Below are positions 24,076 to 37,925 of a stretch of 64,000 nt of DNA, piece by piece. The notes beneath the pieces are model-generated. The model was not told the origin of the DNA, ran no database searches, and saw only the letters and a program-made list of their open reading frames with translations. The DNA lies in NCBI GenBank assembly GCA_027943335.1, contig BSBK01001159.1, forward strand, positions 372,001 to 436,000, given 5' to 3'. Position numbers and translations under genes: made by a program. Within the stretch, counting starts at the first letter, position 1, and each line of letters begins with the position of its first letter. Origin of the DNA: Chamaecyparis obtusa (taxonomy: Eukaryota; Streptophyta; Pinopsida; Cupressales; Cupressaceae).

Positions 24076-25245
24076 AAAAGCTACACATAACTCTTCCTAA
24101 GAATAAATTGAACATGCTGGTAATAATAAGAACCAATCCCCTGCATCTTCTATTAGAGTTTGAACTAAAAAATTCATGCCAACATCCTCATGACACATTT
24201 CAAACTCATCCATTAAATCAACAAACCCTTACAAGTGCTTACTTGCTAATTCAGACTTCCACTAAACTTTGGTAAGTACTTCCTAATCTCAATAGGAACA
24301 ACATTGGGGAAGCCTCTAATGTCATCAAAACAAAATGGCCTATACCTTTAGACAAAGAAAATACTACAAGAACTTGACATGGCATATTATGTGAAAACAT
24401 GTTTGACACTTCTCAAACATGTACATGAAAATTACACCCACTTATAGAATCTTTAGATTTACAACTTGCAGTAAAAACTTATTTCTCTATCGCCAAATGT
24501 AACTAAAATATACTTCAACCACTCAAATACATAAACTGAAATATATATTTAAAGTATGTAACAACTACCATTCCCTTTCCTAGTGTCGAAATCACTTAAT
24601 AGGGAAGCGTATTCTTTACAACATGATTTTCATGGAAAACATTTGCTCATGAAAATTAAAATACCTAGAAGTGTTGTGGCTACAAATCTGCTTGTTGGCT
24701 GTAAAACTTGGTAGATCTGAAGCTTGCTTCACACCTTCACTGAATTCTTTTGTAGAGTTGCCACCTCTTTGAAGAGGAAAAATATTTGACATGATCTCAT
24801 ATGTACTCCTTCCCTGACCAGGTACTTCTCCATAAGAGCTTAAATCTTATTTCTCTCTACTGCAAGTCCTTCATTCATTTATAACAACTATGCAACTAGT
24901 GCAAACAAAGATATCAGAGTCACCACTCACACAAGTGATGATATGAAACAATTTTGAGAAAGGGACATATCTGGACAGACTTACATTGAAAGATGAAAAC
25001 AAATTCTCATGCAACATTTATGAGAATTGACACACTTGACAAGGAGCAAAAACATTTCAGTACATAACTCTAAACAACAACATGGCCTGGGAATAATTTA
25101 GCAAAACAAGGAGCAAGCTCATTGTAAATTCTTCTACAAATAACAAGTTATAACCATTCTCCCCAGTAGAGTCACCATTTTTTGTTTCTTCAAATGGGAT
25201 TCTTCAATTGAATAACACAAATTTTCTATCCCATTTATTATTCAT
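24076..25245 (-). other. Leader and broken gag start of the gypsy-type element
   Basis: Lies between the primer binding site and the open gag frame. The part nearest gag has fragments of gag-like protein; the rest shows no ORF or RNA gene. Confidence 0.45.
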
Positions 25246-25263
25246 TCCCCACTAGAGTCACCA
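25246..25263 (-). other. Primer binding site, diverged tRNA-Arg type
   Basis: On the minus strand TGGTGACTCTAGTGGGGA lies five bases after the LTR end. It differs at only three positions from the site at 7116-7133 in the LARD-like element, suggesting the same primer tRNA. Confidence 0.6.
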
Positions 25264-25429
25264 TTTTTTGGGTTCCTGAAATGATTTACACTACAAAATA
25301 GCTACCAAGTTGATCTTGCTACTTCCTATGGAGAAGCCAACTTTAGTAATAAAAAATCTATGAGACTTGGACCAACTAACAAGGATCAAGTAATCCCTTC
25401 TACACTTTAGGCTCTACAAAACCAAGGTG

Positions 25430-25434
25430 GGAAG
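25430..25434. repeat. Target-site duplication GGAAG, left copy
   Basis: GGAAG directly before the solo LTR; the second copy is at 26419-26423. The other LTR of the host element shows the uninterrupted site at about 19230. Confidence 0.85.
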
Positions 25435-26418
25435 TGTACACACTAAAATGGTGCACTTCTATGAACCATTACATGCAAGGTTTCTCAAGAATGAGGCCTC
25501 ACAAAGTAGCTCATAGCTCTCTATGCATGGAGTTGCAAGGGACTATGATGTGTTTGCTCTCAGCTAGAGCTACAAGCTTGTGACCTTCCTAGTCAACCAC
25601 ACAATGAGAGATTCAAGTGAAGACAAGGGCAAGAGTGCCAATATCCTCAAGAATCAAATATGCAATGCAATGCAAGCTATATGAGAATGCAATCTAAGCT
25701 ATGGAAATGAAAGTACAATGCAACTAATCTATGAAAGGAAATAGCAATGGATTACAATGCCTCCTATTTAGACTATGTGAGCTTATTCTATTGCATAAAA
25801 GAAAATCTATACTAAGAATGCCATTATCATGCAACTAAGAAAGCAAATATGCAACTAAATGATGAAAGCAACAAGTCTTCAATATACTCAAAAGCTCCAA
25901 ATGCACCTAAAACCTGCAGCATAACATTAGCATAAAAACATGGTATATCCAAATGAAGGAGAGAGCTCTCCTTTTATAAGAAATGAGGTGAAATGGACCA
26001 TGGAGATTAAGAGGCAAAAAGTCTTAATCAGCGGTGGAGCTTGAAAGAGGAGCAATCCATGTGCACAAGTATCCTCCAATAGGAAAATAAGAGTTGACTT
26101 TATGTCCATATGAGACAAAAAGTGCTTTTCTCCTTTTTTTATAAAATAAGAATAATGCTTTATTTGTGCAACTTAGGATAAGAGAAAAAGGTGGGCTTTT
26201 TATTTAATCAAAAGGGGAGGAAATATTCCTTTTAAGTAAATAAAGACTTAGGATAAATGGTTAGCCCATAGGATAAAAATCCAATATATGATCAAAATTA
26301 AGATTTGATCAAGAAATTGATATTGTTGAAAATATTGATTATTGATAAAAATGATTCAGGATTGATAAATCAAATAAATGGGGCCCAAAGTCTAGGCAAC
26401 CATTTTAGGGTGCATACA
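25435..26418 (+). mobile_element. Solo LTR of a chromovirus-type element
   Basis: 984 bp with ends TGTACACACT...GTGCATACA, flanked by the 5 bp duplication GGAAG and carrying no internal region. A solo LTR forms when the two LTRs of a full element recombine. It is related in reverse orientation to 62584-63510, the 3' LTR next to the integrase at the right edge: both share the start, a central block around a TTTTATAAG motif with ATGGACCATGGAGATTAAGA, and the end. Confidence 0.9.
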
Positions 26419-26423
26419 GGAAG
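26419..26423. repeat. Target-site duplication GGAAG, right copy
   Basis: Matches 25430-25434; the host LTR sequence resumes immediately after. Confidence 0.85.
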
Positions 26424-28231
26424 TAGACCTTTAATGCCCTTTATTACACACTCTAAAGATTCATAAATGACATTAACAAAGTAGATAAATCTCATATGAG
26501 GCATCAACATAATAGGAAGATACTAGATAATGGCTAATTATCCATTGAACATCAACCTGCGTGGAGCATGAGATTTGGGGTTAGACAACTACAAACCATA
26601 CAAAAAAGTAAATGTATTCTATGATTTAATTAATTTTTGCAGCAAGGATCACCTAGACATGAACAACAACACACATGTAAATCCCACAACTAGCTGAGAT
26701 TAGTGTCTCATCCCATTGGACATTGGCGTCATCATAAGCACAACATGATACAATAGAGTTTCATTAATAGCCTAAGATCAAAGAACATTGCCTTAAAATA
26801 TTCTTTAACAGTAATCCCAGTCCAACCTACTTATCAAAATCCTTGCACAAGCCCAACAAATCTATAACTTCTATCAAGTATTTTAATTAATTCTTTGAAT
26901 TAAAGTATGAAAATAAAGTCACATATCTCACAAAAAGACACTAAATGGGATAAATCTTTGTTTTGTTCCATTTAAAACTTAACTAAGTCATACACTGAAG
27001 ATATCTAAACCAACATTATATTTCATTGAAAAATATATGCTACCTCTGTCATATAACATAAATACAACTAAAAAACCCAAATCCAACACAACTCAACCCC
27101 GATTCATAAAACTTGCTCTATGGAAGATTTACAATGCTTCTGCTCCCCCAAAAAACTTGCTACTAGAACCCTCAATGTTTGGAGCCAAGAGAAATGGTCC
27201 GCGAAAACAAAAAAGTTGTAACTCTAAGAAAAGATGAGAAGAGAATAAATAAATAGAAGAAGAAAATTGGATATGCTCTAATGATGTCATTTGTCCATCT
27301 TCAATCTTCCCTCATAGCTGAAATATCATCTCTCTCAGCTCTTTGTAACTTCCATTAATTTGATTTGTCTCATTATGCCTTATTTTTTATCCGTTGCAAA
27401 GAAAATCCCCCTTGAACTATCTCCTAAAGCACTTTGATTCTTTGTATTTCCTTGCTTGTGCGTGCAAAATATTTATCCAATTTTAATAGCCCACTTTATG
27501 GTTACTTTAGCTTTACCTGCCCATGAACATTCATTTTCATTACACAATATCCCCTTTTAATATTTCACTTTATTCATTTGGAGATGTGCAACCTTATCAT
27601 TTTTTTGAAATTCAAAATCTTGCTCATTTCTAGCCTAGTCAACCTCACTCAACACCTCAGCATCCACATTAACTAGAACAACACCTTTCTCAATTGGCTG
27701 ACCCTACCATGCGTCAACATCCTATGATCATGTGTTGTTCCCCTTTCTTGTCATCTCGATTGCAGAGTCACGATATCGTGTCAACTGTCACCGTCAAGCC
27801 CACATTCCACATGAAACCTTCTGACCGGTCTACTTGCACACCTTGTACCACCTTAGTGCTAATCTATCATCACATCACTTGGGACCCATCATGTATCCAC
27901 ACAAGACAACCTACCACACTTCTCAATCTCGCGATCCTACAATGTTTCTCTTTCTTTGTTAGCCAGATTGCAAGATCACACGATGATGTCATGTACCATC
28001 CCAAATCCACCACCTTGTGTTGAGCCTTGTGCCACTTGTCACATTTTTGTTTCATTGGCACTGGTACATCACCAGCTACCTCATCATCTACATTATCTCA
28101 TCCTGGACACATGTCGACATCTCGCATTCTCATGGTCATTATCTTCCTTGCAACTTCTTTCATAGAATCATGAAAGTTGTCAGATTTGATCACCACTTAA
28201 TCACCTTCACTTCCTAAAATTCCATGTGTCA

Positions 28232-29388
<1,157 letters not shown>

Positions 29389-30405
29389 CATGATAAAATA
29401 GGGTTTAATAACTGATTTCTAACATGAGACATAATTTTCTTAGATCTACAAAATGAATATAGCTACGTGTAAAAATTATAAAGTCATTTAAATTTGGTTT
29501 GAATCTCTAGGGTTTCAACCAGAAAACTTAAACAAACCCTAACTGATCCAAAATAATATCTTTCCATAATGTTCCTGAAATAACAGATTTCTTCTAACAA
29601 AACTTTTAAACCATAAATTTAAGCAAGAGAATAATTCAAAAATAATTATCAACAAGATCTAATAGACATGTAGCAAATAAACTTTCTTTAAATTTTTTTT
29701 TAATCTACGAGTGTTTCAAACGCTACCTCAAACCAACAATTGACAGAAACCACGAAGAACAATCAAAACCCTAAGAATTTCCAAAGCTTTCACAATTTCC
29801 TCCAATTCAATCCTTAGAGCAACTTACAAATCCGTGTAAAGAATAATGGCCAAAATCCTCCTAATAAAGGGAAAGAAACCTCAACTTGAACTCAACCATG
29901 CAAACCCGAAACTCAACTCAACTCCACAAACTTTGTTATTATCAATTTTCCTTTTGCATGATTTCAATTTAATTATTAATAACTTAATGCACTTTCACTT
30001 AATTCTAATTTAATTAATATATATATTTTTATCAATTCACTTAACTATAAAAATTAATTTATTCTATTATTTATTTTTAATTGATTGTGCAACTTAATTG
30101 CATATCAATTTTAACTAAAATAATATTGTTTTAATCATATTATTATTTATCCAATTGATAATTTATTGTCGATTAATAGATTTATCTTTAATTAAAATTT
30201 TAAATTTAATAATTAATTAAATCCTTAAATTTTACAATTAGACTTTTAAGTAATAAATATATTTAATTAATTTGTATTAATTAAATACCCTCACATTTAA
30301 TACTTTCTAGATTTAGTAAGATCTAATTATTAAACCACATAATTAATCTCAGTAAATCATTTAATCATTTCACAATAATCACACCAACCACATAATCAAC
30401 CAAAG
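29389..30405. other. AT-rich stretch with nothing recognised
   Basis: About 1 kb of AT-rich sequence with short scraps of AACCCTAA-like wording, as often found in plant introns and intergenic DNA. No gene or element end is supported. Confidence 0.4.
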
Positions 30406-31650
30406 TGATACTCCTAAGAGTTATTTTGTTGTCATTAGTTATGAGGAAGTCACATTAATTGTCAAAGTCGTTAGGTAAAGAAGGAAAGACAAGTTGGTAA
30501 AGCACAAGAATTATTCGGTAAAAGGAGATAAGGGAGCATATAATTTTGGTAAAGGCAAAGCAAGTTTAGACATAGAGCAAGGTAGAACTAAGCACCAAGT
30601 TATACCAAGCTACAACATCAACTGAATCGAGAAGATGAGACAATTACCGAGCAAGAGGAAAATATGTTACCAAGCATAGCAGGCCGATACAAGGAAAAAT
30701 ATTTAGATACATTGAACATGGACATTGAACAGAAAATGGTTTACAAATCTTGAAGATATTGTATGACAGAGCATTGGAGATTTAAATATGATGACTATGC
30801 ATGATTACAAGGTGAGATCTACAATGAGAATTAAATAGGTTATATGCATTGGAGGAGTAAACAATGCTAGCACCACTTGAAGAGATGATTCTAGAACATC
30901 TAGCACCACTTCTAGAATTACATATAAATGGATTAGAGTGTGAAGATCAAGTACACATGTGAGAATGAGATTTGCATGTGTGAAGTAGAGATTGCAAATA
31001 GAATGTGATGAACAGAGAAGCCACTAAGTAACAGAGCAATAAAGAGTAGAGAGAAATTGCGATTTAGAATTGAATCTATCGAGTACTGAATTGTTATTGT
31101 GAGAGGTACAGAGTATGAGGTAATAAGTTATTGAGCATAAAGAGTCTGATATGCATATGATTGATGCAAGTTTAATAGACAAGTTTGTGTTACTGATTAA
31201 AGAGTAATCAAAATTGTAAAGTCTCTTAACCAAGAAGATCCTAATAGATCTTATATTGTAAATCCTTTAACCATGTACAGTTCTTAGATTATAATTGTAA
31301 AATCCTTTAGAAAGGTAGACTTAATAGGTCTTAAGACTCTTAACTGGGTTAATACTCTTAACAGGGTAAGCTATCAAAAATAGCTAACATTGTAGCTCTA
31401 ACCGAGCAAACTTTTTACTACAGTAGTGAAGTCTTGTGGGTGTCATCCCCACTGCAGTTTTTATCCTCTAACAAGGCTTTCTACAATACCAAAATGAATG
31501 TGTTATGTTTTATATGTTTTATGTGATGCATGCAAAAGTTATGGAATTAATAAATGGTTAAGGAAGACATTTTAAATAGTTTAAAAGTATTTTACAGTAC
31601 TGATTCACCCCTCCCCTCTTAGTACTCACCTTTTTATATGTAATCCAACA
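30406..31650 (+). repeat. 5' LTR
   Basis: 1245 bp, TGATACTCC...AATCCAACA, ending directly before the primer binding site. The first ~620 bases recur at 39960-40585. A C-rich CACCCCTCCCCTCTTAGTA lies about 40 bases before the end, a feature shared with three other LTRs in the window. Confidence 0.85.
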
Positions 31651-31664
31651 ATTGGTATCAGAGC
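31651..31664 (+). other. Primer binding site, initiator tRNA-Met type
   Basis: ATTGGTATCAGAGC directly after the LTR, the common plant copia primer site complementary to the 3' end of initiator tRNA-Met. Confidence 0.85.
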
Positions 31665-31714
31665 AGTGTCTCTTATTAGGAAGTATAACCACTTGAGAGG
31701 AAATATCTGGAAGA

Positions 31715-33031
31715 ATGGAGAGATATAGGTATGAAAGGGTTATTAATAACATGGAAATATAACTTAGAATGGCTAATGAGTAGATTGAGGAGTTGAGAAA
31801 GAAACTGAAACATTCAATCAACAAGAGGAAGGAGCTAGCACATCAATTGAAAGATACTCAAGATCAGGTTGAATAACTTGAAGAAAAATCAGAGGGAAGC
31901 ATGTCTGATGAATCTGATGCTATAATATTAGAGCTGTATGAAAAGAACAAAAACCTAGTTGATTAGGTGAAAGCATTGAAAAGAGAACAAGAAGCCCAAT
32001 TGGTAAGGATGTGTGAAGTCGTAGAACAAAAAGGAAAAGAATAAGATGATAAAAGAATGGTGAAAGATGAAAGAAGACAATTGAATACAAGGATAAATGA
32101 GAAAGATGGGGAAATATTGAGGTTGACACAAATTCACTACAACTTGACAAACCAACTAGTAAGTGAAAATCAAGATGTTGCTAGGAAAGTTAGAGAGATT
32201 GCCAAAGTCTTGAAAATAAATGAAGAAGCATTGAGAATATTGGATGAACAACTAAGAGGTCGAAGATAACCGAGAGATACTACTAGACTTGGATACAATG
32301 CAAATAAAACTACTAAGAAGGGTGATTCCTCCTAACAAGTAGCCAACCAAGATAATGTTGCTACCCCATCAAAGACAAAGAAGCCCACATGCTATCATTG
32401 TGGGAAACTAGGACACACAAAAAATGTCTACGAGAGAAAATGAGGCAATCCTCCAAGTACACCTAAGTTTAATGGTCATTTTTATAACTAAAACAAGTAT
32501 GGCCATAAGACATTTGAATGTAGATCAAGAACTACTAACAATCCAACGAAGCCAAGGTACAAGGGATACTATAACAACTGCAATAGATATGGTCATAAAT
32601 CTGAAGAATGTAGGTCACAAAGAAGAAATGATAAATGGGTCCCTAACTGAGAGAATATTGCAAACAACTGACAAGGACCACTTATACCATGAGACTATAA
32701 TACAAGAATCACTTGTACTACATGTGGAATATTTGGTCACATTGCTAAAAATTGCTTTAGATTGCATGGTATGAACAATAGAAGATCATGGAGAAACTCT
32801 GGAATGGCTTGTTTCCACTATCACAAGGTTGGTCACCTAGCCAAAGATTGCAGGTACCAAGGCAAATCCCCAACCGAGGAACAACCAAGTGAAAAGGTTC
32901 AAGTTAATATTGATGAAATAAGAGATCAGATGGACAAGACTTGGAGAAGGAAGTCTCAAGATGATGGAGTAGAAGTTGGAACAACTGATGGCACCACATC
33001 CACTCGATCGGGTGCACCTATATTCACTTAA
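31715..33031 (+). pseudogene. gag of the ORF2-family element: coiled coil plus zinc knuckles
   Basis: Begins at the ATG 51 bases after the primer site. The N-terminal ~180 residues are a Lys/Glu/Gln-rich coiled coil (IEELRKKL, KALKREQE, DERRQLNTRINEKDGEI). Then come several CCHC-type zinc knuckles: CYHCGKLGHTK (about 32390), a decayed one near 32490, NNCNRYGHKSEEC (near 32575), CTTCGIFGHIAKNC (near 32720) and CFHYHKVGHLAKDC (near 32810, one Cys lost). Such knuckles bind the element's RNA. In-frame stops at 31760, 31781 and others sit at probable Gln codons, and there are small frameshifts around 32450-32760. The usual copia capsid core before the knuckles was not recognised. A homologue is at 59439-60783. 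Confidence 0.7.
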
Positions 33032-33040
33032 TTGGTCAAA

Positions 33041-33050
33041 GGTATGTGTA
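33041..33050 (+). promoter_or_regulatory. Possible 5' splice site after gag
   Basis: AAAGGTATGTG lies ten bases after the gag stop. The related element has AAGGTATGTG at the same place (60791-60800), also just after gag. It matches the plant 5' splice consensus AG/GTATGT, and sharing it suggests a spliced RNA that joins the leader or gag to ORF2. Confidence 0.4.
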
Positions 33051-33299
33051 GGAGTTGATAATCTAAATTCTATCTTAAATCAGTTCCTAGAATTAGTGTA
33101 AATATCCATATTAACATACTAAGATGCATTTGGATACATGTTGTAAAGTTGATAGTTCATATGTTAATTGGTAAAGTGTATGAGTTATTTTGTTCCATTC
33201 GGTGAAAGAAAGTGTATTTTTATTATTGGTGAAATAGATTTAGTAAGGATCATTTAATACAAATAATATAGCAGTTGGAAGCCCTAATCTAGGAAATAC

Positions 33300-33306
33300 T
33301 ATAAAG
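33300..33306 (+). promoter_or_regulatory. TATA-like box upstream of ORF2
   Basis: TATAAAG followed by GAGAGG, about 205 bases before the ATG of ORF2. The intervening sequence is stop-rich and UTR-like. This may be an internal promoter; it is inference from position and sequence only. Confidence 0.35.
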
Positions 33307-35868
33307 AGAGGTCATGCTATTTCATTTTTACCTTACACTTTTGCAAGCATTTGACAAAGAAGAGATCACTGAGCAAATCCAAGCGATCTTTCGAGCATTA
33401 CAAAAAATATTAAGCGCATTCAAGGTATTTCTAGTGTTTACCAAGCCATGTTCACAAATTTTATATTTAAGTGAAACCCTACTTGTTTGAAGAATACTTA
33501 TGAGATCATAATGGCACCAAAAGTTCAAAAACCAGTCATTGTTGAGAAGATTGACCCTGTCAATCCTAAATATAAGTTGCCTCCCACCGTTGTTAAAGAA
33601 ACTGATAAGTCTAGAACCTTGTCATCAATCCTACCAAGGGTGATACTTATTGAATACATTTGTGCCTTCATTCATTGTAAGATTGAAGACATATGCTAAG
33701 TTGAGATTGACTCATCATACATGAATCTTTGTGTTAATGGAAAACTAAAAAATGACCACATGCATTTGGACACCAAGGGTTTGGTCCATGCTATGCATGC
33801 ACTGATAGTTTTCAAGCATGAATGGATGAGGATAGTACATATCCGAGTACATGATTAGTTCATGTGGCTCGATGGACTAGTTAAGATCACCAAGGATGTA
33901 TTGCATATAGTAACATGATCTCTAGTTGGTGATAGACCAAGGGCATATAAGAAAACCGACAAGAATAAGATATGTGAGATTACACAAGAAAAATGGGATG
34001 GTAGACATTTTAATTTATCCACTATTGATGACCCTAAGTTAAGATTCACATGCAATATAATATCTTATCGAATCTTTTAGTCATCTCAGGTAGATAGTGT
34101 ACCCTGTGGAGTTGTTGATATTGCATATAAGATTGTTAAAAAGGATACGAAGATAGACTTATGTGAGATATTTCTGAAGTAACTAGATGGAAATATGAAT
34201 AATATAAGGAAAGAAAAGTCCAATACATTGAAGTTTAGATCACTTCTGGTATGTATTTTCTTCTATTTTTAGAACTTCTTTCCTACAATTAGTGAAGTAG
34301 CCTGGAAAGTAGATAAACTAATTATCTATCAGATTAATGATTATAATCAAAGCATATGAGATAATTTTGATGTGGTAATGAATGCCTATTTTGGTAAATT
34401 TCAAAGATGCATAAGAGATTCATAATTCCACCCTAGTTTGTGGAAAAGTATAAGGATGAGTTATGTTTTTAAGTTGATACTGACACGTATTATAAGAGCT
34501 ATACAACCAAGAACTGTCTGGATGCCACCCATGAGATATGAACTAGATATAGATGATGTATCAATACAGATTAAAGGTATTTTAGAGAAACCAATTGATA
34601 GAAGTGAAACTCAGTATGGTACTTTTGAAGAGGTTAAAGAGAAAATTAGGATAGGTATCTTGATACCTAAGGCTATAAGAAAAAAAAACATAATGATTAA
34701 TACTTTGTCTGAGAATCTAAGTATTATTTATAATGAATAAGTTTCTAAACCATTAGAGGCTAAGGGGAAGAAGACAAGAATATAGAAATAGACCCCCAGT
34801 CCAATCGGTGTTAGACCATCAATAAGGTTTTCCTCCATACCGAGAAAAAAGAAGAAAGCATAGCTAGAACCAGTAGAGACAAAAATCTACATTAGGGAGA
34901 AAAATGCTACTGGAAGGCCTAGAAGGAAATTGAAGCTACAACAAGAGAGTGACACTGAGTCTAAGGACATTTCAAAATTTAAGGTTGTGCAAAGTCAAGT
35001 ACCAAAACTTAAAAGTCTTGATGCATTACTCAAGATACTTGAAAAATGTGGAGGCTATTCAATGTTGAAACAACTAAAGTATGAGAAGAGGAATGATGAA
35101 GAGAAAAATAAAAATTTGAAGAGAATGTCATTTTCACTTTACACAAATTCAAAACAACACCATTTGAAGTGGCACCAAACATTGAAGATGAGCTATATCA
35201 AAAAATTGATGCTAAATGGAAGTATGCTCTAGCAGTCGATAAAGAAATGAGGGAGAGGTCCCTACCTATTACATTCTCAGACCTAACCAAGAAAGGAATC
35301 AAAGACACATTGCTAGAATATTAAAAAATATTCTAAGTAAAAATTAGATCATTGAGTATAATGGTAGGTAAGTTAGAGGAATTGCAAAATGATACTAATG
35401 ATCTTTAGAGAAAGATATTCTCTATTGATCAACCAACCACTGAAGAGGTCAAAGAACAAATAGATAAGTCAAATACAATTGACTTGACAATAAATGTAGA
35501 AGAAGTTATAATTGAGGATATAATAGATCAAGACCTTGATGAGACAATAAAAGGTGATGAAGACATCATGGCAACTGAGGCCAAAGAAACAGAGGAAATA
35601 GACTTTGATGATTATGCTAAGGAAAGACTAATGGCAGAAGATCCTATTATTGAGAAGGTATTGAGTTTTCTTGAGATTGAAGAAGTAATCTCAAAGGTAA
35701 CATGAGATGTACCAAATGAGGCTGATGCTCCCACTGATCCATCGCAAGAGATTGCAACAAAGGATACTAAGAAGACAAAAGAGACTGAAACTTCTCAAGG
35801 TAAGAATCAAGAATCAATAACTCCTACCGAGACCATAGAACAAAAGAAGGAATAGGAAAAAGATAAAG

Positions 35869-36286
35869 TGTTGAGGTTTTAGGATCATTGAAAATGTAAT
35901 AGCACTATCTCATTGTATGTGTCTTCCAAATGCAACAATCTCTTGCATTTATATTAAGAATGAGCCAAGAAGAGACATGTCCCTTCATGGGACATGTCTA
36001 TTCATTATTATGTAATTAATATAATGACAATTATGATATATATATATCTCTTGAGTATTATATTAATTTCTCTAATATTTACATAATAATAATAATATAT
36101 ATTTTATCAATTTAACTATTTAGTTATTATGAGAATAATTATAATCTAACTTTATATATACATATATATCAACGTATATAGTAATATCAATTATTATATA
36201 TATATATATATATATAACATAAATCATTTCTCATAATAATCATATAGTCAATATTATTTATCTGAGTGATGCTACAAACATCAACA
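35869..36286 (-). repeat. 3' LTR of the nested element
   Basis: 418 bp with plus-strand ends TGTTGAGG...TCAACA, a perfect 6 bp terminal inverted repeat (TGTTGA/TCAACA). It is aligned with 37926-38671; AT tracts are short here. Confidence 0.85.
35973..35999. repeat. 11 bp hairpin in the LTR (left copy)
   Basis: AGACATGTCCC, five bases, then GGGACATGTCT: a perfect dyad. Conserved at 38029-38055 in the other LTR. Confidence 0.8.
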
Positions 36287-36417
36287 CTCCCTCTTAGCTA
36301 GGGAGGATAAATCAATCCAATGTCAACACTTATGACACTTGCCAACATCAATCATATGATGTAAGTAATAAAGGCATTATCCTCATGATATAATCAATAG
36401 AAACCTAGTATCAATAT

Positions 36418-36890
36418 GTGGATTGCCTCCATCGGTGATTCTATCCACAAGCTCTCATGTGGATTGCCTCCATCGATGATTCTATCCACGAGCTCTTGTG
36501 TGGATTGCCTTTATCAATGATTCTATCCACAAACTCACGAGCTTTAGTGTGGATTGCCTATATCGACGATTCTATCCACAAGTTCCTAGGTGGATTGCCT
36601 CAATCGGTGATTCTATCCACAAAATCTCGTGTGGTTTGCCTCCATCAGTGATTATATCCACAAACTCATGAGCTTTAGTGTGGATTGCCTCTATCGGCAA
36701 TTCTATCCACAAGTTCCTGGGTGGATTGCCTCAATCGACGATTCTATCCACAAGCTCTCATGTGGATTGCCTCCATCGATGATTCTATCCACAAACTCAT
36801 GAGATTTAGTGTGGATTGTCTCTATCGATGATTCTATCCACAAGTTCCCAGATGGATTGCCTCAATCGGCTATTCTATCCACAAGTTCTA
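36418..36890. repeat. Minisatellite, 11 units of mostly 41 or 49 bp
   Basis: Eleven copies of a core beginning GTGGATTGCC and ending TTCTATCCAC, with spacers of two lengths that give unit sizes of 41 and 49 bp. Each core starts GTGGAT and ends ATCCAC, so each can form a stem-loop. A short open frame across it (36457-36651) simply follows the repeat. Confidence 0.85.
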
Positions 36891-37913
36891 TCTATTATGA
36901 TTTGTTTAAGCCATAACAAGATGTTTATCACAATAGAAGGTCAAGTTATTGTAAGATCATCACCTTTCAATAAATTTTACAAATACAAGTGATAATCATT
37001 TGGAAGTTGTCACTTCCTCATGATTTACATAGGGGGAAGGCCCATTAAAAAAATTCATGATTCATTAGTATAATAATCAATTATATCGAGTTTACCTCAG
37101 AAGTGTTTCACCTTCAATAGTGAACTCCCTCTCAATCAATATGATAAAGATTGTTACAAGTTGACTGAACCATCTTCTCCCTTTGAAGCTCAATTTTATC
37201 AACTTCTTGACCTCTTTTGAAATGTCAGACTCCCTTTACATCTAGTCTCAATCATCAATTCATTTGCAATCATCAAGTCTTTTTCCCTTGAATGCAATTA
37301 TCTTGTGCTTCTATCCTAAAGGTATGCCAGAGAGAGATTACAAATAGCTTACTAAACCATCTCAACTAGAAATACCAATGATAGAAGCATACAAGATTTT
37401 ACCAACCAATAGTATAGCATGAATTAAAAACTCAAAAATTATGTGCATTAATAAAACATGAAATACTTATCTTTTATAAAATTTAAGTATTTCATCTGTA
37501 AGGTGAGCCCATATAGAAAATATCATGCTAATTCATAGAATGATGTCATCATTCTCAAACATTACCATAAATCTTCACATAATATATCTTGAATATCTAA
37601 AGGTTCTTTACACTATCACAACCTTCAATCTTATTAGATCTCCCTTCAAGCAGTTAGGCTTTTAAAGAAGGAACCTCACTCTTTTACAAATTTTTCATAG
37701 ACCCGTACACATTCAGTCATAACTTTTGAGCCAGACACTTTCTTTCCAATCGCTTCAGTAAGATTCTTCTAAATTTGGTTGTCACAAACATATCTAAAAT
37801 TTAACAAAATCCAATAGTGCATTTGTGCAATATGGTCCTTGTACCAAGACTATATTTTCTGAGACAGTCACACATTCACCATCAATAAAATACTCTCTTA
37901 CATTTGCAACTTA
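36891..37913 (-). other. Non-coding interior of the nested element
   Basis: About 1 kb between the minisatellite and the primer site, with no reading frame longer than background on either strand. Confidence 0.5.
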
Positions 37914-37925
37914 GCTCTAATACCA
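37914..37925 (-). other. Primer binding site of the nested element
   Basis: On the minus strand TGGTATTAGAGC follows the LTR end with no spacer. It differs by one base from the usual TGGTATCAGAGC for initiator tRNA-Met. Confidence 0.75.

Larger units (their letters stand above)
19080..28231 (-). mobile_element. Gypsy-type element with 2 kb LTRs, gag but no visible pol
   Basis: Two alignable LTRs (19080-21120 and 25269-28231, the latter carrying a nested solo LTR) enclose about 4.1 kb of internal sequence. On the minus strand the right LTR is followed by a tRNA-complementary site and then a gag. No protease, reverse transcriptase, RNase H or integrase motif was found from 24075 down to 21121, so this copy is non-autonomous or internally deleted. 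I found no matching target-site duplication outside the two LTRs. Confidence 0.75.
25269..28231 (-). repeat. 5' LTR of the gypsy-type element, split by a solo LTR
   Basis: Plus-strand start TGGGTTCCTGAAATG. It aligns to the other LTR in two blocks, 25269-25434 and 26419-28231. The right end is less sure (about 28231) because the last 20 bases have diverged. Confidence 0.75.

Noticed and set aside
36418..36890. A CRISPR-like array.
   Set aside because: Repeats are adjacent and diverged, the variable bases lie within the repeat and not as unique spacers, and the sequence is of plant type inside a retroelement.
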